Positions 44,640 through 57,359 of a stretch of 64,000 nucleotides of DNA are shown piece after piece; the first letter of the stretch is position 1; each line of letters starts with the position of its first letter. The notes under the pieces were generated by a model, which worked only from the letters and a program-made list of their open reading frames with translations, had not been told where the DNA came from and ran no database searches. The DNA comes from Diorhabda sublineata (taxonomy: Eukaryota; Arthropoda; Insecta; Coleoptera; Chrysomelidae), in contig NC_079474.1 in NCBI RefSeq assembly GCF_026230105.1, positions 35,292,294 to 35,356,293 of the forward strand. Direction: 5' to 3'. The position numbers and the translations under genes are program-made.

Positions 44640-47600
44640 TCAGAGTTTCATAGAAAGAAATCGTGAATCTCTTGGTTCAAAAGTGGAGAAATGTCTTGAT
44701 TTAGGAGTTCGTGAATCTTCAGGTTCTGGAGTTGGTGTATCTGCGACTAAATTTTGATCTAATTGGGGTTTTTACTTGGGGCTTTACCTTTCTTTAGAAC
44801 AAATAAACTAGAACCTGGTGTGGATTAAATTTTTAACATCATCAAAGGTTTATCGATGTCACCATAGTCTTCATAGAAAGAAGTTGGTGAATCTCTTGGT
44901 TCAAAAGTGGAGGAAATGTCTTGATTTAGGAGTTCGTGAATCTCCACGCTTTGGAGTTGGTGTATCTGCGACTAAATTTTGACCTAGTTGAGGTTTTTAC
45001 TTGGGGCTTTAACTTTCTTTAGAACAAATAAACTAGAACCTGGTGTGGATTAAACTTTTAATATCATCAAAGGTTTATCGATGTCACCATAGTCTTCACA
45101 GTAAGAAGTTGGTGAATATCTCTTGGTTCAAAAGTGGAGGAAATGTCTTGATTTAGGAGTTCGTGAATCTCCACGCTTTGGAGTTGGTGTATCTGCGACT
45201 AAATTTTGACCTAGTTGAGGTTTTTACTTGGGGCTTTAACTTTCTTTAGAACAAATAAACTAGAACCTGGTGTGGATTAAATTTTTAACATCATCAAAGG
45301 TTTATCGATGTCACCATAGTCTTCATAGAAAGAAGTTGGTGAATATCTCTTGGTTCAAAAGTGGAGAAATGTCTTGATTTAGGAGTTCGTGAATCTTTAG
45401 GTTCTGGAGTTGGTGTATCTGCGACTAAATTTTGAAATAATTGGGGTTTTTACTTGGGGCTTTACCTTTCTTTAGAACAAATAATGTAGAAACTGGTGTG
45501 GATTAAACTTTTAACATCATCAAAGGTTTATCGATGTCACCATAGTCTTCATAGTAAGAAGTTGGTGAATATCTCTTGGTTCAAAAGTGGAGGAAATGTC
45601 TTGATTTAGGAGTTCGTGAATCTCCACGCTTTGGAGTTGGTGTATCTGCGACTACATTTTGACCTAGTTGAGGTTTTTACTTGGGGCTTTAACTTTCTTT
45701 AGAACAAATAAACTAGAACCTGGTGTGGATTAAATTTTTAACATCATCAAAGGTTTATCGATGTCACCATAGTCTTCATAGTAAGAAGTTGGTGAATATC
45801 TCTTGGTTCAAAAGTGGAGGAAATGTCTTGATTTAGGAGTTCGTGAATCTCCACGCTTTGGAGTTGGTGTATCTGCGACTAAATTTTGACCTAGTTGAGG
45901 TTTTTACTTGGGGCTTTAACTTTCTTTAGAACAAATAAACTAGAACCTGGTGTGGATTAAATTTTTAACATCATCAAAGGTTTATCGATGTCACCATAGT
46001 CTTCATAGAAAGAAGTTGGTGAATATCTCTTGGTTCAAAAGTGGAGAAATGTCTTGATTTAGGAGTTCGTGAATCTTTAGGTTCTGGAGTTGGTGTATCT
46101 GCGACTAAATTTTGAAATAATTGGGGTTTTTACTTGGGGCTTTACCTTTCTTTAGAACAAATAATGTAGAAACTGGTGTGGATTAAACTTTTAACATCAT
46201 CAAAGGTTTATCGATGTCACCATAGTCTTCATAGAAAGAAGTTGGTGAATATCTCTTGGTTCAAAAGTGGAGGAAATGTCTTGATTTAGGAGTTCGTGAA
46301 TCGCCACGCTTTGGAGTTGGTGTATCTGCGACTACATTTTGACCTAGTTGAGGTTTTTACTTGGGGCTTTAACTTTCTTTAGAACAAATAAACTAGAACC
46401 TGGTGTGGATTAAATTTTTAACATCATCAAAGGTTTATCGATGTCACCATAGTCTTCATAGAAAGAAGTTGGTGAATCTCTTGGTTCAAAAGTGGAGGAA
46501 ATGTCTTGATTTAGGAGTTCGTGAATCTCCACGCTTTGGAGTTGGTGTATCTGCGACTAAATTTTGACCTAGTTGAGGTTTTTACTTGGGGCTTTAACTT
46601 TCTTTAGAACAAATAAACTAGAACCTGGTGTGGATTAAATTTTTAACATCATCAAAGGTTTATCGATGTCACCATGGTCTTCATAGAAAGAAGTTGGTGA
46701 ATATCTCTTGGTTCAAAAGTGGAGGAAATGTCTTGATTTAGGAGTTCGTGAATCTCCACGCTTTGGAGTTGGTGTATCTGCGACTAAATTTTGACCTAGT
46801 TGAGGTTTTTACTTGGGGCTTTAACTTTCTTTAGAACAAATAAACTAGAAACTGGTGTGGATTAAATTTTTAACATCATCAAAGGTTTATCGATGTCACC
46901 ATAGTCTTCATAGTAAGAAGTTGGTGAATATCTCTTGGTTCAAAAGTGGAGGAAATGTCTTGATTTAGGAGTTCGTGAATCTCCACGCTTTGGAGTTGGT
47001 GTATCTGCGACTAAATTTTGACCTAGTTGAGGTTTTTACTTGGGGCTTTAACTTTCTTTAGAACAAATAAACTAGAACCTGGTGTGGATTAAATTTTTAA
47101 CATCATCAAAGGTTTATCGATGTCACCATAGTCTTCATAGAAAGAAGTTGGTGAATCTCTTGGTTCAAAAGTGGAGGAATGTCTTATTTTATGAGTTCGT
47201 GAATCTCCACGCTTTGGAGTTGGTGTATCTGCGACTACATTTTGACTTAGTTGAGGTTTTTGCTTGTGGCTTTAACTTTCTTTAGAACAAATAAACTAGA
47301 ACCTGGTGTGGATTAAACTTTTAACATCATCAAAGGTTTATCGATGTCACCATAGTCTTCATAGTAAGAAGTTGGTGAATCTCTTGGTTCAAAAGTGGAG
47401 GAATGTCTTGATTTAAGAGTTCGTGAATCTCCATGCTTTGGAGTTGGTGTATCTGCGACTACATTTTGACTTAGTTGAGGTTTTTACTTGTGGCTTTAAC
47501 TTTCTTTAGAACAAATAAACTAGAACCTGGTGTGGATTAAACTTTTAACATCATCAAAGGTTTATCGATGTCACCATAGTCTTCATAGTAAGAAGTTGGT

Positions 47601-49985
47601 GAATATCTCTTGGTTCAAAAGTGGAGGAAATGTCTTGATTTAGGAGTTCGTGAATCTCCACGCTTTGGAGTTGGTGTATCTGCGACTAAATTTTGACCTA
47701 GTTGAGGTTTTTACTTGGGGCTTTAACTTTCTTTAGAACAAATAAACTAGAACCTGGTGTGGATTAAACTTTTAATATCATCAAAGGTTTATCGATGTCA
47801 CCATAGTCTTCATAGTAAGAAGTTGGTGAATATCTCTTGGTTCAAAAGTGGAGGAAATGTCTTGATTTAGGAGTTCGTGAATCTCCACGCTTTGGAGTTG
47901 GTGTATCTGCGACTAAATTTTGACCTAGTTGAGGTTTTTACTTGGGGCTTTAACTTTCTTTAGAACAAATAAACTAGAACCTGGTGTGGATTAAATTTTT
48001 AACATCATCAAAGGTTTATCGATGTCACCATAGTCTTCATAGAAAGAAGTTGGTGAATATCTCTTGGTTCAAAAGTGGAGAAATGTCTTGATTTAGGAGT
48101 TCGTGAATCTTTAGGTTCTGGAGTTGGTGTATCTGCGACTAAATTTTGAAATAATTGGGGTTTTTACTTGGGGCTTTACCTTTCTTTAGAACAAATAATG
48201 TAGAAACTGGTGTGGATTAAACTTTTAACATCATCAAAGGTTTATCGATGTCACCATAGTCTTCATAGAAAGAAGTTGGTGAATATCTCTTGGTTCAAAA
48301 GTGGAGGAAATGTCTTGATTTAGGAGTTCGTGAATCGCCACGCTTTGGAGTTGGTGTATCTGCGACTACATTTTGACCTAGTTGAGGTTTTTACTTGGGG
48401 CTTTAACTTTCTTTAGAACAAATAAACTAGAACCTGGTGTGGATTAAATTTTTAACATCATCAAAGGTTTATCGATGTCACCATAGTCTTCATAGAAAGA
48501 AGTTGGTGAATCTCTTGGTTCAAAAGTGGAGGAAATGTCTTGATTTAGGAGTTCGTGAATCTCCACGCTTTGGAGTTGGTGTATCTGCGACTACATTTTG
48601 ACCTAGTTGAGGTTTTTACTTGGGGCTTTAACTTTTTTTAGAACAAATAAACTAGAACCTGGTGTGGATTAAATTTTTAACATCATCAAAGGTTTATCGA
48701 TGTCACCATAGTCTTCATAGAAAGAAGTTGGTGAATCTCTTGGTTCAAAAGTGGAGGAAATGTCTTGATTTAGGAGTTCGTGAATCGCCACGCTTTGGAG
48801 TTGGTGTATCTGCGACTACATTTTGACCTAGTTGAGGTTTTTACTTGGGGCTTTAACTTTCTTTAGAACAAATAAACTAGAACCTGGTGTGGATTAAATT
48901 TTTAACATCATCAAAGGTTTATCGATGTCACCATGGTCTTCATAGAAAGAAGTTGGTGAATATCTCTTGGTTCAAAAGTGGAGGAAATGTCTTGATTTAG
49001 GAGTTCGTGAATCTCCACGCTTTGGAGTTGGTGTATCTGCGACTAAATTTTGACCTAGTTGAGGTTTTTACTTGGGGCTTTAACTTTCTTTAGAACAAAT
49101 AAACTAGAACCTGGTGTGGATTAAATTTTTAACATCATCAAAGGTTTATCGATGTCACCATGGTCTTCATAGAAAGAAGTTGGTGAATATCTCTTGGTTC
49201 AAAAGTGGAGGAAATGTCTTGATTTAGGAGTTCGTGAATCTCCACGCTTTGGAGTTGGTGTATCTGCGACTAAATTTTGACCTAGTTGAGGTTTTTACTT
49301 GGGGCTTTAACTTTCTTTAGAACAAATAAACTAGAAACTGGTGTGGATTAAATTTTTAACATCATCAAAGGTTTATCGATGTCACCATAGTCTTCATAGT
49401 AAGAAGTTGGTGAATATCTCTTGGTTCAAAAGTGGAGGAAATGTCTTGATTTAGGAGTTCGTGAATCTCCACGCTTTGGAGTTGGTGTATCTGCGACTAA
49501 ATTTTGACCTAGTTGAGGTTTTTACTTGGGGCTTTAACTTTCTTTAGAACAAATAAACTAGAACCTGGTGTGGATTAAATTTTTAACATCATCAAAGGTT
49601 TATCGATGTCACCATAGTCTTCATAGTAAGAAGTTGGTGAATATCTCTTGGTTCAAAAGTGGAGGAAATGTCTTGATTTAGGAGTTCGTGAATCTCCACG
49701 CTTTGGAGTTGGTGTATCTGCGACTACATTTTGACCTAGTTGGGGTTTTTACTTGGGGCTTTACGTTTCTTTAGAACAAATAGACTTGAACCTAGTGTAG
49801 AGTAAACTTTTAGCATCGTCAAGGAATTCTGTATGTCACTAGAGTCTTCATAGAAAGAAGTTGGTGAATCTGTTGGTTCAAAAGTGAAGAAATGTCTTGA
49901 TTTAGGAGTTCGTGAAACTGCAGGTTCTGGAGTTGGCGTATCTGCGAATACATTTTTGACTTAATTGGGTTTTTATACCATTTTT
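44640..49985. repeat. 227-bp satellite array
   Basis: About 23.5 units with 'gtcttgatttaggagttcgt', 'ggagttggtgtatctgcgac' and 'ctttagaacaaataaac'. Core spacing is 226-227 bp (44916, 45143, 45369, 45596). A 3-bp indel (gaatctc/gaatatctc) and a rarer subtype with 'tttaggttctgg' and 'ataatgtagaaac' mark subfamilies. The rarer subtype occurs at 45369, 46049 and 48083, that is three and nine units apart, indicating block duplications. The first and last copies are the most diverged. A 67-residue frame at 47082 is repeat-derived. Confidence 0.96.
49736..49957 (-). pseudogene. Coding-like 71-codon frame in the right-edge copy of the 227-bp repeat
   Basis: On the minus strand the last, diverged copy is open from GTATTCGCAG to a TAG and reads FADTPTPEPAVSRTPKSRHF, then FTFEPTDSPTSFYEDSSDI and SLFVLKKRKAPSKNPN. 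It is rich in Ser/Thr-Pro and basic clusters, with no family I recognise. The left-edge copy (near 44700) keeps DTPTPEPEDSRTPKSRHF. The central copies have frame-breaking changes. It may be a fossil exon from which the satellite arose. It has no ATG of its own. Confidence 0.35.
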
Positions 49986-52004
49986 TGTTTTCTCACTCTC
50001 GGAACCTAAGATTATCGATGAGAAAGGAATCTAGGCTTATCTTAATAGTTTCGGTATCTCCCTAAAGACCATCGGGAAGTCTTTGAAACCTTGAATAGGC
50101 TCTGGAGGTTTCTTTGAAAGCTGATAAGCCATAATTTGAAAATCAACACTGGGAACTGTTCTTTTTGTTGTTGTAGATCAAAAAGCTAACTCTCTAATTG
50201 ATTTTCAAATACTCCATCCATCAAAAAACTATACAAAACTCAAATTTTCATTATCCCATATAATTTTTTACATACTTTTATAGTTTCTGGTATAGTGATA
50301 CTTTTTATTCGCTTGGTACCTGAATGAAAGTAGATATCGTCATAAAAATTTGAGTATTATTTGTAATTTAAAATTTTTTTAACGCGTACTGACAAGGTAA
50401 CTGATTATCTTGACGCAAATCCTTGGTACCGAAGGAACTACTTAAAATATTAGTTGATTTGGGTAATTACTACTAAAATTTGACTAATGTACAATTAGAA
50501 TGTCTCCCGATGAAGGAAATATTGAAATTTAGTAAATTCTGCGGTTATTTCGTGGGTTTTAAACTACAGGGGAGTACCACAACAACCAAAAAAGTTTATA
50601 CGACATCTGGGAATTTTCTTGTGGGGAAATTATTGTTTGGGGGATGTTTTAGCTTAAATAACATATTTTAATGACTAAAATAACTCGAATTCAGTTTATT
50701 ATCAATGTAAAAATTGAAAAAGTTATAAAATTTCGGAATTCGTGTATAAAAATCTTCGATATTTCATATGAAATTCGAATCAAAAAGTAAAAATTGTCCT
50801 ACCACGTTAATTTTTTGAAAGAAACATTCTTTTATTGCGCCAATTTTTTTTTTCGAAAATCCATATTTAATGATTTGTTGTCTACAATTATGATTACAAA
50901 GGTGAAAAATTCGTTTAACAAAATGACTTATTCGAAAATATGAGCTCCAACAAATGTATTTCTTGCCTTTATTGATACGGCATTGAAATTTGTGGTGAAC
51001 ATTTAGGCAGTTTAATCATACCACTTGAATGGTACTTCCGGTTGTTACCATATGTTAAACACGTCATTTTTCACCACAATTATTAACAAAAATTGTATCA
51101 AATGAGTTGAAAATGACAATAGAGAAAAATTACCCAACCGTTGAAAATATAATGACTATTATGACGTTTCTCGTCTAGTTTCAACACCAACTTGTATATA
51201 TATTTGAAAAAAAATTATTAACATAAAGATATGTGGGTATTATCATAAATAACATAATCATAGAAAAAATATTTTGATATATAAAACAGAAAAACTTGAG
51301 GAAATAATCATAGACGAAAATATTTAATATATTTATGGCTCTAGTATATAACAATTTGATGCAATTTCAAATGTTTTGGGATGTTTACAAAAACACAGTA
51401 ATTTATAAAAGAAAATTTCAGTTACGCGTGGAATTCAGAAAGTAAACATTCACGTGACGAACTGATTACTTTTGGAACATCACCTATCACATGTCGAGAA
51501 TGTCAACTGACAAACGTCACTAGATATAAAAAAGAAGAACGGGAACAAACGTTTACATTGATATCATCGACTGGAGATATGTATGAGAAAATGATGTCGG
51601 AGTTCGATAATACAGGGCCGTATTCATAACAAAACTTAAAAGTGTCTTAAATTTGCTATTTATACAGTAATAACTCAAAAAACTGCGGGATTTTGTAATG
51701 GAATCGATTAATGAATAAATTCCAGGATCCGATGGAGATGTCAAACACACTGGTCGTTCGAAATCGAGTCTTTCAAATTTGAATATCGAAACTTTTTGTT
51801 TAAAATGGTAAGAATCGTAAATTTAAAGGTTTTTTCTTCAGTATAGTCATTAAAAATCTATGTTTCTATGCTTACAAAATACAGAGTTTGTTGAATGGAT
51901 TTATGAGCTCTAAAAACCAATCCACAAATTGTCTTTGTTTGGTGTGTATTTTGAGCTGAAGACATGTACGTCTATATCGTTTTGGTATTCAAAATTAGCC
52001 CCTT
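49986..52004. other. No recognisable gene
   Basis: AT-rich sequence with short unassigned frames (50480, 51750). Confidence 0.45.
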
Positions 52005-52165
52005 AAATTGAGTGATTTAACACCATTAGATTTTTTTTATGAGGTTATGTACAACAAACTCACAACTACGCGTGCAATAAAGAAGAAGATTCGACGTTGC
52101 GTCAACGAAATTCAGTCACATTTATACATGTACATGGAAAATTTCTATAAATCCAAAATTGTATT
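52005..52165 (+). pseudogene. DDE transposase C-terminal scrap
   Basis: The plus-strand reading LSDLTPLDFFYEVMYNKLTT, followed by IKKKIRRCVNEI, matches the 'SPDLTPLDFFLWGYxK' catalytic region and the following helix of an insect Tc1/mariner-like transposase. It has no start codon and is cut off at 52166 by the MITE. Confidence 0.55.
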
Positions 52166-52166
52166 A

Positions 52167-52498
52167 TACAGAGTGTTTCTATATTCGACAACTCTCTATC
52201 ACAGAGAGATCTCAATAAATGATTCATTTTGACCCTGAAAGCACGCCACTGGTTAAATTTTCTTAAAGTTTGCTTATTTCAAAATACTACTTTATTATGG
52301 AGTATACTGGTTACCAAAATTGAAAAAAAATTTGAAGGCCTTCTTGATTTATGGCAAATTTTTATTTATAATTTTGAACGCCCTATATCTCAGTAAATAG
52401 GCCCCGTAAGGGTTCGTATTCCTTTATCAAAATGTATCATTTATTGAGATATCTGCGTAGTAGAGCGTTGTCGGTCGAATATAGAAACACCCTGTATA
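52167..52498. mobile_element. Short MITE with about 60-bp inverted ends
   Basis: The left end acagagtgtttctatattcg, continuing through 'gagatctcaataaatga', is matched inverted at the right end by acagggtgtttctatattcg and 'gagatatctcaataaatga'. Both sides abut TA-rich sequence (attat/ tataaat). About 330 bp long, noncoding, it interrupts the transposase scrap just to its left. Confidence 0.7.
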
Positions 52499-53444
52499 TA
52501 AATATAATAAATAGTTCGAAATTTTCTTTAGATTCACACACCGAACGAATGTTGTGTCAATCGAGAGTTGAAAGGTAATTTCTAACCTCAATTTTTGTTA
52601 ACTTTGGTTAGGTTAGGTTATCTTACGTTGTCGTCATCATTTTCTCTAAAAATTTTACGAAACGTGCTAATCTGGGAAGATAATAGTATAATAGATTATT
52701 TATTTTCCTTCGGAATTTACTTTTTTAAATTTATTTAATATTGAAATTTCAAACAAAACTTCGACTTTTGACTGACGCACTGTCACCGTCAAATGCCAGT
52801 TTACTCGGATTTGATTGGTTAAAATTGAAATGTCAGTGTAGCCAACGCAAATTTTGCGTCATTATCGTATAATTAGAACAAGATTTGGGGCATTCCTAAA
52901 GACAATAAAATTCGGATTTTAGGTTAGGTTTTCAATGGATGATGATCTGTCTATCAGAAATTGTATTTGAAACGTAGATTCAGGTCTAAATTAAATACAA
53001 TTTTTGCTAATATTGTATCTAGATAAATAATTGAGATGATTTTTGACAATTTATTTATTTCGTATCCTTTTTCGTCGAGGAATATATCCGGAAAACGGTC
53101 CTGCTTATGTATAATTCATAAAACCGGTAATAACTTATTTTAGTAAAAAGGCAGACGTCGATATTGACATCATTAGTTAAGAATTCGCTGTGAGATCTGG
53201 CGCGATTGTATTTTACAGTATTAAATCGGGCTATTTGTTTTTCTGAGTTCTTCGTAATTGAAATGGTTCTCGAAGTTTTTTTTTTTACTTCTTACGCGAG
53301 TTTAATGGACTTGATACAGTTCCGTTCAAAAGAAACGTCCTTAACGACGACAGAATCCGAGTTTTTTTAAACGAGATTAACGACAACAAGATAAATTATT
53401 TTCTCAAGATTTTATAAAACTATTTTCCTAAAAAGTATTTCGTT
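52499..53444. other. No recognisable gene
   Basis: Contains 'ggttaggttaggtta' at about 52607-52622 and a less AT-rich stretch at 52765-52870. No feature beyond that. Confidence 0.45.
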
Positions 53445-53802
53445 TATACAGGGGTTTCAAAAAAAGTGATTTCAAAATTTCAAATCAAAATATTCCAAAA
53501 ATAGTAAAATCAAATGTTCTTCAAGTTCAATTGAAATTTTACTTGATATTGAACAAGTTATGTTCAATACAACTTGGTACGAATCGTGTAACTAGCGCCC
53601 TCTATGAGAATCAGACGTAAAAACTAATTTACTGGATGTGTCAGCTTCAAAAGCATAAAATTTCAATCCAATGTTGCCAGTAGTTGCATCAAAATCGTAA
53701 AATTAGTGTATACAATTTTCTAACGGAGCAAACTCAATTTTTTTTTCAGTTTTTTATCAATCCTAGAGATGAGATTACCTCTTTTTGAAACACCCTGTAT
53801 CA
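53445..53802. mobile_element. Possible MITE with short inverted ends
   Basis: The left end tatacaggggtttcaaaaaa is mirrored by 'tttttgaaacaccctgtatc' at the right end. The interior has 'tagcgccctctatgag', frequent in insect mobile DNA. About 355 bp long, no coding frame. Confidence 0.5.
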
Positions 53803-54374
53803 TTAGGGCTATAAAGAAAATTTTATTGGGAAATAAAGTTGTTATATTTTCTCGATATCGCCCCTATTTCCACGCTTAATTACCATAACAACCCCTAAGC
53901 TAATACTCGTACATACAAAGATTTATCATCTAATATTTTAGGGTGAAACAACCACTTACAAATACCCTGGTAAATGAGTAGCTTTCGATTTGCTCGACAA
54001 TAAATTCGATTTACGATATTTTTCTTTTCATTTGGTACAAATTAACAAAATTCAACCAACTTATCATTTTTTCAAAAATACAAAGTTTTAGGGCTGGTTT
54101 TTAGTCGTTAAGATGTTTTTCCAAATGTCCCTCGATGAACATTTGTCCACAAGAAACATATTTTGAACAACTTGTTTGTACGAGATAGCAAAACTAAAAT
54201 ATAATGGTTAAATCGAAATCCTACATCGAAATTGTAAAAAGTTGTCTGTCCATACTATTATAAACACCCCTTGGTATGTATTTAATAATGGTATTGCTTT
54301 ATATACTCAGAAATAGCCTCTAACTATCCTAAGGGTATGGCAAAAAACCTAAATACGTTTTCAAAGCAAAATGA
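53803..54374. other. No recognisable feature
   Basis: AT-rich sequence. It could be the body of a tRNA-derived SINE whose head lies at 54375-54440, since that body would run leftward on the minus strand, but no tail was found. Confidence 0.35.
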
Positions 54375-54440
54375 AAGGGATTTGAGCCCGCGACCAGCGA
54401 TTCCCGAGGTTGACGCTTTAGCCCACTCGGCTAACGAACA
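54375..54440 (-). ncRNA. tRNA-like sequence (tRNA pseudogene or SINE head)
   Basis: The minus strand reads ttagccgagtgggctaaagc (box A-like D arm) and then cgcgggctcaaatccc (box B-like T arm). The D-arm matches the Ser/Leu type, but the long variable arm and a paired acceptor stem are missing. This points to a tRNA-derived SINE or pseudogene, not a working tRNA. Confidence 0.5.
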
Positions 54441-54585
54441 AAATTGAAGTGGTGGGATATACTAACAGTAATAAGTCACAAAAGACAGTTACAAACAAAC
54501 TCATAACCTCACAAACCCACATAATGGTGAAAAGCTCCAAAGTTTTGAAATTAGTATATTATAGACCACAATTCCCAACTCAATA

Positions 54586-54650
54586 AATTATAATTGTAAT
54601 TGTAATATAATTATAATTGTATAATTAAATTGTAAATAATAAAAAATATC
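54586..54650. repeat. AT simple-sequence run
   Basis: Imperfect (TAATTATAATTG) repeats. Confidence 0.6.
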
Positions 54651-55389
54651 AACGAGACTACTTCTCACATGTTTTGTTTGCTTATTGTATTCTACAGGGG
54701 TTGATTGAGTTTTAATACGGAGATACGATAAATTGCGATTCCCCTCGTATCTACACTATCCATTTTGTCATGGTATAATATGAATTTTTTTGTTAGAATT
54801 AATGTTATTATGAAAATTGTCGTAGTAGGGATGATATTAGCTTTCGAAATTGCATTACAATCGGAAGCACCCAAAATCTCTGGGGAGGGAAAGCCGGGGA
54901 ACCGGCCAATCGTTATTTGACGTGATTACCGCCTCCGTGAAAATATGAAATTGGAACATAACGAAAAGCAGTCGACGAAAGAATGTGACCGAATTGGGAT
55001 CAACGAAGCGTTATATCTTTATGTTATAAATGAGAAAAGTCTTCTTTCACTGGATTTTTTATCGTCATCATCGTGTCGGAATGATGAATATATACATGTG
55101 GAGAAGTCTGGGTTGTTATATTCCAACTAATAAAAAATTATTACCTCGATGTTGAATTATGGAACAAATACAATTTTTTCACCAATTTCGACTAGTTAAT
55201 TTTTTTTATTGGGGGTTTTGCTTCGGAAAACAACGTAGCTCAGTTTCCAATAAATTTTTTATCCACCTATTAATATATGCTGATATATATTTCAATTTTT
55301 TCCAAGAAGAAACTTCCTTATTTTCTTGCTTCGGCTGCTAGCAACGAACTACGAAGATTTACCAAGACTATTACCAAGACTATTACCTG
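54651..55389. other. No recognisable gene
   Basis: Short unassigned frames of about 60 residues only. Confidence 0.45.
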
Positions 55390-56085
55390 CCTGTACCTTC
55401 AATAACTTCCAAAAGATTCACTGAGAAATCATTTTAATTTTCTTGATAATTTCCCCATCGTCATCGATGGTTGGTGTTTGAAGTTTTCTGAAGGTTTACT
55501 GTGAACTGGTGAATAGATTTACTTACCAAATGGTTAAAGACTGGGACTACTACCATCGCAGTTGTACCTTCAATAACTTCCAGAAGATTCACTGAGAAAT
55601 CATTTTAATTTTCTTGATAATTTCCCCATCGTCATCGATGGTTGGTGTTTGAAGTTTTCTGAAGGTTTACTGTGAACTGGTGAATAGATTTACTTACCAA
55701 ATGGTTAAAGACTGGGACTACTACCATGTCAGCTGTACCTTCAATAACTTCCAGAAGATTCACTGAGAAATCATCTTAATTTTCTTGATAATTTCCCCAT
55801 CGTCATCGATGGTTGGTGTTTGAAGTTTTCTGAAGGTTTACTGTGAACTGGTGAATAGATTTACTTACCAAATGGTTAAAGACTGGGACTACTACCATCG
55901 CAGTTGTACCTTCAATAACTTCCAGAAGATTCACTGAGAAATCATTTTAATTTTCTTGATAATTTCCCCATCGTCATCGATGGTTAGTGTTTGAAGTTTT
56001 CTGAAGGTTTACTGTGAACTGGTGAACTGATTTACCTACCAAATGGTTAAAGACTGGGATTATTACCATCGCAGCTGTATCTTTA
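55390..56085. repeat. 171-bp tandem repeat, four copies
   Basis: The core 'ccttcaataacttcc' starts at 55396, 55567, 55738 and 55909, exactly 171 bp apart. Units differ by only a few bases, for example 'ccatcgcagtt' against 'ccatgtcagct'. The last copy decays after about 56080. Each unit has 'cccatcgtcatcgatggt', which contains a short palindrome. Confidence 0.93.
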
Positions 56086-56247
56086 AAGACTTTTCCTGAT
56101 GTTTAGCAGAACAGATTCGAAAATTCCTGATTATTCCTAAAGTATATTTCAATAGACCAGACAATATAAATACCACACGACCCCTTTTTATATTTAAAAT
56201 CTTTAAGGGGATTTTTATAATGGGTTTTTATCACATAGTATATAATA

Positions 56248-56865
56248 ACGAGGTCTGATTATTAAATGAAGAGACTGGTTACGAAAAAGGGTTTTAATAT
56301 AAAAATTATTCTACATTCGAATACTTCCCTTCAATATGCTCCCATCCCCTCGCCACACACACCTTTCCATACGTTTTTTCCAATGATCGAAGCAGTGCTG
56401 GAAGTTTTCTTTGGTGATGGTCTTCAGAAGTTCTGCCGTTTTTTGCTTTACAGTTTCCATCGACTCAAATCCTGTCCCTTTCAAAGCAGATCTTTTTCTA
56501 ACCTTTCAAGGAAATCTGATCAGTCCCGTTGACGCAAGAGCTTTTGGTCAGGAGCCTCAGCAATCATCTGGATGCTCATTCGACGATCAGCACGCACGAT
56601 TTGGTTGATTTTGGTCACAGTTTTCGGAGTTGACACAGTCACAGAACGTTGGTCATCTTTAGTGCTCTTTCGGCAATCACTAAAGCGCTTACATGACTCA
56701 AAAGCACGCTCACGGTATGGAGAATTATCTCCGAAGGTTTTTGTTTAATTTAACGACAAATTTGAGTTTGATACGCCACTTATGTTTTTCGTCACGCGTG
56801 TTTTGGGATACGTCTTTGGCGCCCTCTAGACGCGAAGTCATTTTATTTAATAACCAGACCTCGTA
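56248..56865 (-). mobile_element. Internally deleted mariner-like element
   Basis: Terminal inverted repeats: left 'acgaggtctgattattaaat', right inverted 'acgaggtctggttattaaat', flanked by TA. The minus strand carries the transposase N-terminal part (RFSDCRKSTKDDQRS, VSTPKTVTKINQIVRADRRM, SIQMIAEAP) and then the C-terminal end (FESMETVKQKTAELLKTITK, FQHCFDHWKKRMERCV). The catalytic middle is missing, so it is a nonautonomous deletion derivative of about 620 bp. Confidence 0.8.
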
Positions 56866-57359
56866 TTGAAGAATATGTCGTGTGAAGGATTATACGGCGT
56901 GACCACATTTCGAACAAAGAGACCTGTTAAGTTACACGATTACGAACTCGTAATCGGATACCGTGTGTGTCGAAAATATTATTCTCGAATAAACACGACA
57001 TCGGATATACCATGTTCGATTGAACAACCAACTGATATGATATGGGAATTACTAACAAATTACGTCCCATAACAGGCGCGCACATCTTGATAGGTTATTA
57101 CCGAGGAATATACGGCGGTAGCTTATCATTCGATGCAATCGGTCAATTGGTATATATATCTACCGGTAAATATTGAATTTCTAATTAATATTGTGCAAGT
57201 TGAGCGTAATTTAATATGAAAGTGGCAAAAAAATACGTTTTTACTTTAGAAATCAATCGTTACATCGTTTTTTCCATCGAAAAGTTACTTTCCCCTCAAA
57301 ATTATCTCTTTTTTATGTAAAAAACAACTCCAAGAGGATAAAACCTATTAACCTCTAAT
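56866..57359. other. No recognisable gene
   Basis: A 68-codon plus-strand frame at 56866-57072 (SCEGLYGVTTFRTKRPVKLH) is fairly balanced in composition but has no recognised domain. The rest is AT-rich. Confidence 0.35.

Noticed and set aside
44640..49985. CRISPR-like array
   Set aside because: The units are tandem without unique spacers, 227 bp long, in a eukaryotic context.
52607..52622. Telomeric repeat (TTAGG)n
   Set aside because: Only about two and a half units of ggttaggttaggtta; such short runs are common in insect DNA and do not mark a telomere.
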